A stretch of DNA of 33,745 bases from an uncultured Lachnospiraceae bacterium (GTDB taxonomy: Bacteria > Bacillota > Clostridia > Lachnospirales > Lachnospiraceae). This document shows positions 31,967-33,745 of this stretch, one piece after another. Both the position numbers and the translations under genes were made by a program. Location: NCBI GenBank assembly GCA_910586275.1, contig CAJUIM010000024.1, positions 1 to 33,745 on the forward strand, in the 5' to 3' direction. The number at the start of each line of letters is the position of its first letter. Positions within the stretch are counted from its first letter, which is position 1. Under the pieces are notes generated by a model. That model worked only from the letters and a program-made list of their open reading frames with translations. It was not told the origin of the DNA and did not search any database.

Positions 31967-33721
31967 ATGGATTCGCAAAAAATAGAAAACATTCTGAATC
32001 TGGCATTGGATATAACGGATGAAGAGAGGCGGAAATCGCTTGGTTTGGATACCGGCTTTGACGAGACGAATAATCTGTGGGAAATCATTGTGAAATATAA
32101 CGGAGATTTGCTGCGGCTGAACAGCCCGGTCATAATGGTAGAGGAACTGATTGCCGGCTATGCCATAGTTACACTGCCGAAGAACCTGATAGCCTCATTT
32201 GCCGAACTGGAAGAAGTGGAGTATGTGGAAATGCCCAAAAGGCTGTATTTCTCCGTTCAGCAGGGCAAGGAAATATCATGCATCCCGCCGGTAACGGCAC
32301 GGGAACCGTATCTGAGCGGGGCGGGAACGATTGTTGCGGTAATTGATTCGGGAATTGATTACACGCGGATGGATTTCAGAAACCGGAACGGCGGAAGCAG
32401 AATTCTTTTTCTCTGGGATCAGACGCTTGTGCCGACAGAGGGAAGCGCGCAGAAGCCGCCGGAAGGGTTCCGCACAGGGGTGGAATTTAATCAGGCGCAG
32501 ATTGATGAGGCTTTGGAAGCGGACGAAGGGGAACGGTTCCGTCTGGTTCCGTCCGTGGATGTCACGGGTCATGGTACGGCTGTGGCAGCCATTGCCGCCG
32601 GCAATGGCTCGGATTCGGGCGGACGTTATACAGGAGTGGCTCCGGAGAGCGGGCTGATTATCGTGAAGCTTGGAAATCCGAGAAAGGAGACATTTCCCAG
32701 AACCACAGAGATGATGAGAGCCTTGACATATGTGGCAAGGAAAGCGGTGGAATTGGGGAGGCCGGTGGCCATCAACATCAGTTTCGGCAATACTTATGGT
32801 TCCCATGACGGAAGTTCCCTGTTGGAGCGGTTCATAGATAATGTGACGGAGATAGGACGCAGCGTCATTTGCGTCGGGAGCGGAAACGAAGGTGCGGCCG
32901 GCGGCCATGCGGCCGGTGTGCTGGACGGCGGGAAAAGGATAGAACTGGCCATTGCAGCGTATGAGCGTTCGGTCAATGTACAGCTATGGAAGGAATTTGC
33001 AGATGCCTACCGCATTACGCTCATAGCCCCTGACGGAAAGCAGCAGCCCGTGGAAACGGAACGGCCGGGGACATTCCGGATGGGGATGGGACAGACGGAA
33101 ATTCTTATTTATGTAGGGGAGCCTTCCCCCTATTCTGTAAATCAGGAAATCTTTTTTGACTTTATTCCAAGACAGACATATATTGACTCCGGTGTATGGA
33201 CGTTTCTTTTAGAACCGGTGAAAACCGTAGGCGGGCACTATTATTTTTATCTGCCAAGCAGCACAGTGCTTAATGCAGGCACCCGTTTTTTTGTGCCCAC
33301 TCCGGAAGTGACTTTCACAATTCCTTCCACCGCAGGGAAGGTGATTACAGTGGGAGCCTATAATGGTTTGTATGATTCCTATGCGGATTTTTCCGGCCGT
33401 GGATATCATTTGCAGGACAGCACGCAGGAGGTTCTGACAGGTGGCATCGTCAAACCGGATTTAGTGGCGCCTGGAGTGGAGATTACCATAAGCAACGGGC
33501 AGAGAGGCACACAGACTGTGACCGGAACCTCATTTGCCACGCCTTTTGTGACAGGGGCAGCGGCATTGATGATGGAATGGGGAATTGTGAAGGGGAATGA
33601 TCCGTTCTTGTATGGAGAGAAGGTGAAAGCATATCTGCGGAGAGGGGCGAAGCCAATCAGAGGGGAGACAGAGTACCCGAATGCGAGAGTGGGGGCGTAT
33701 GGTAATATAGTGTCAAGTTAG
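31967..33721 (+). CDS. S8 family (subtilisin-like) serine protease
   Basis: A 584-residue serine protease. The N-terminal region (about 1-105) looks like a pro-domain. The catalytic triad is D127 in AVIDSGIDY, H202 in VTGHGTAVAA and S522 in GTSFATP, with the oxyanion-region Asn in GSGNEGAAGG. A large beta-rich insert (about 320-450) separates His and Ser. This layout resembles the Csp-like S8 proteases of Clostridia. No signal peptide or membrane helix is visible, so it may act inside the cell or be exported by another route. The start ATG 31967 follows AGGGGA; the frame is open to 31907 but lacks a site. The stop is 24 bp before the window end. Confidence 0.94.
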   Translation: MDSQKIENILNLALDITDEERRKSLGLDTGFDETNNLWEIIVKYNGDLLRLNSPVIMVEELIAGYAIVTLPKNLIASFAELEEVEYVEMPKRLYFSVQQGKEISCIPPVTAREPYLSGAGTIVAVIDSGIDYTRMDFRNRNGGSRILFLWDQTLVPTEGSAQKPPEGFRTGVEFNQAQIDEALEADEGERFRLVPSVDVTGHGTAVAAIAAGNGSDSGGRYTGVAPESGLIIVKLGNPRKETFPRTTEMMRALTYVARKAVELGRPVAINISFGNTYGSHDGSSLLERFIDNVTEIGRSVICVGSGNEGAAGGHAAGVLDGGKRIELAIAAYERSVNVQLWKEFADAYRITLIAPDGKQQPVETERPGTFRMGMGQTEILIYVGEPSPYSVNQEIFFDFIPRQTYIDSGVWTFLLEPVKTVGGHYYFYLPSSTVLNAGTRFFVPTPEVTFTIPSTAGKVITVGAYNGLYDSYADFSGRGYHLQDSTQEVLTGGIVKPDLVAPGVEITISNGQRGTQTVTGTSFATPFVTGAAALMMEWGIVKGNDPFLYGEKVKAYLRRGAKPIRGETEYPNARVGAYGNIVSS

Positions 33722-33745
33722 CAAGGAGCCAGTAAAATCAAGGGT

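Overview
The window looks like a chromosomal segment of a Clostridia member, most likely Lachnospiraceae. The evidence is the run rho - rpmE - DUF1385 protein - prmC - prfA, a Rho with a Lys/Glu-rich N-terminal insert, QueH, DUF4364 and DUF5722 proteins, a ferredoxin-tailed aldo/keto reductase, two hybrid histidine kinases, and strong AGGAGG-type ribosome binding sites. Assignments come from reading motifs by eye; no database search was possible. I see no phage, transposase, plasmid, CRISPR, rRNA or tRNA signature.

Layout. 81-4772 (+): carAB behind a good sigma-A promoter, with carA and carB separated by two perfect 106-bp tandem copies of a hairpin-forming repeat. 4888-8204 (+): a membrane-anchored unknown, queH and argS. 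8205-8635: a long intergenic stretch with an imperfect palindrome, a promoter and a terminator-like hairpin. 8636-15636 (+): a membrane hybrid histidine kinase, an aldo/keto reductase, rarA and a DUF5722 glycosidase-like protein. 15638-18273 (-): a DUF4364 protein, a TIGR01212 radical SAM protein and malic enzyme, meeting the plus-strand block tail to tail with one base between stop codons. 18274-18910: intergenic, with a 41-bp inverted repeat (MITE-like), a G-quadruplex motif and a candidate rho promoter. 18911-24021 (+): rho, rpmE with its own promoter and structured leader, a DUF1385 membrane protein, prmC and prfA. 24076-27215 (+): a thioesterase, a GNAT acetyltransferase, a small overlapping ORF and a soluble PAS hybrid kinase. 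27325-27498 (-): a small acidic protein. 27713-33721 (+): recQ, a DUF2156 protein, an M18 aminopeptidase and an S8 (subtilisin-like) protease.

How the genes fit together. CarA and CarB form carbamoyl-phosphate synthetase, feeding pyrimidine and arginine synthesis. PrmC methylates the GGQ glutamine of PrfA, and Rho and L31 add to a transcription and translation termination neighbourhood. RarA and RecQ handle stalled or damaged replication forks. The two hybrid kinases lack any HPt or response-regulator partner in the window, so their outputs lie elsewhere.

Most of the coding content is ordinary housekeeping. The least explained signals are non-coding: the doubled 106-bp hairpin repeat inside carAB, the 211-bp inverted-repeat element and G4 motif upstream of rho, the structured element after argS, the terminator-like leader of the first hybrid kinase, and the rpmE leader. 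Among proteins, the DUF5722 protein (apparent clan GH-A catalytic residues) and a 56-codon ORF coupled on both sides deserve a second look.
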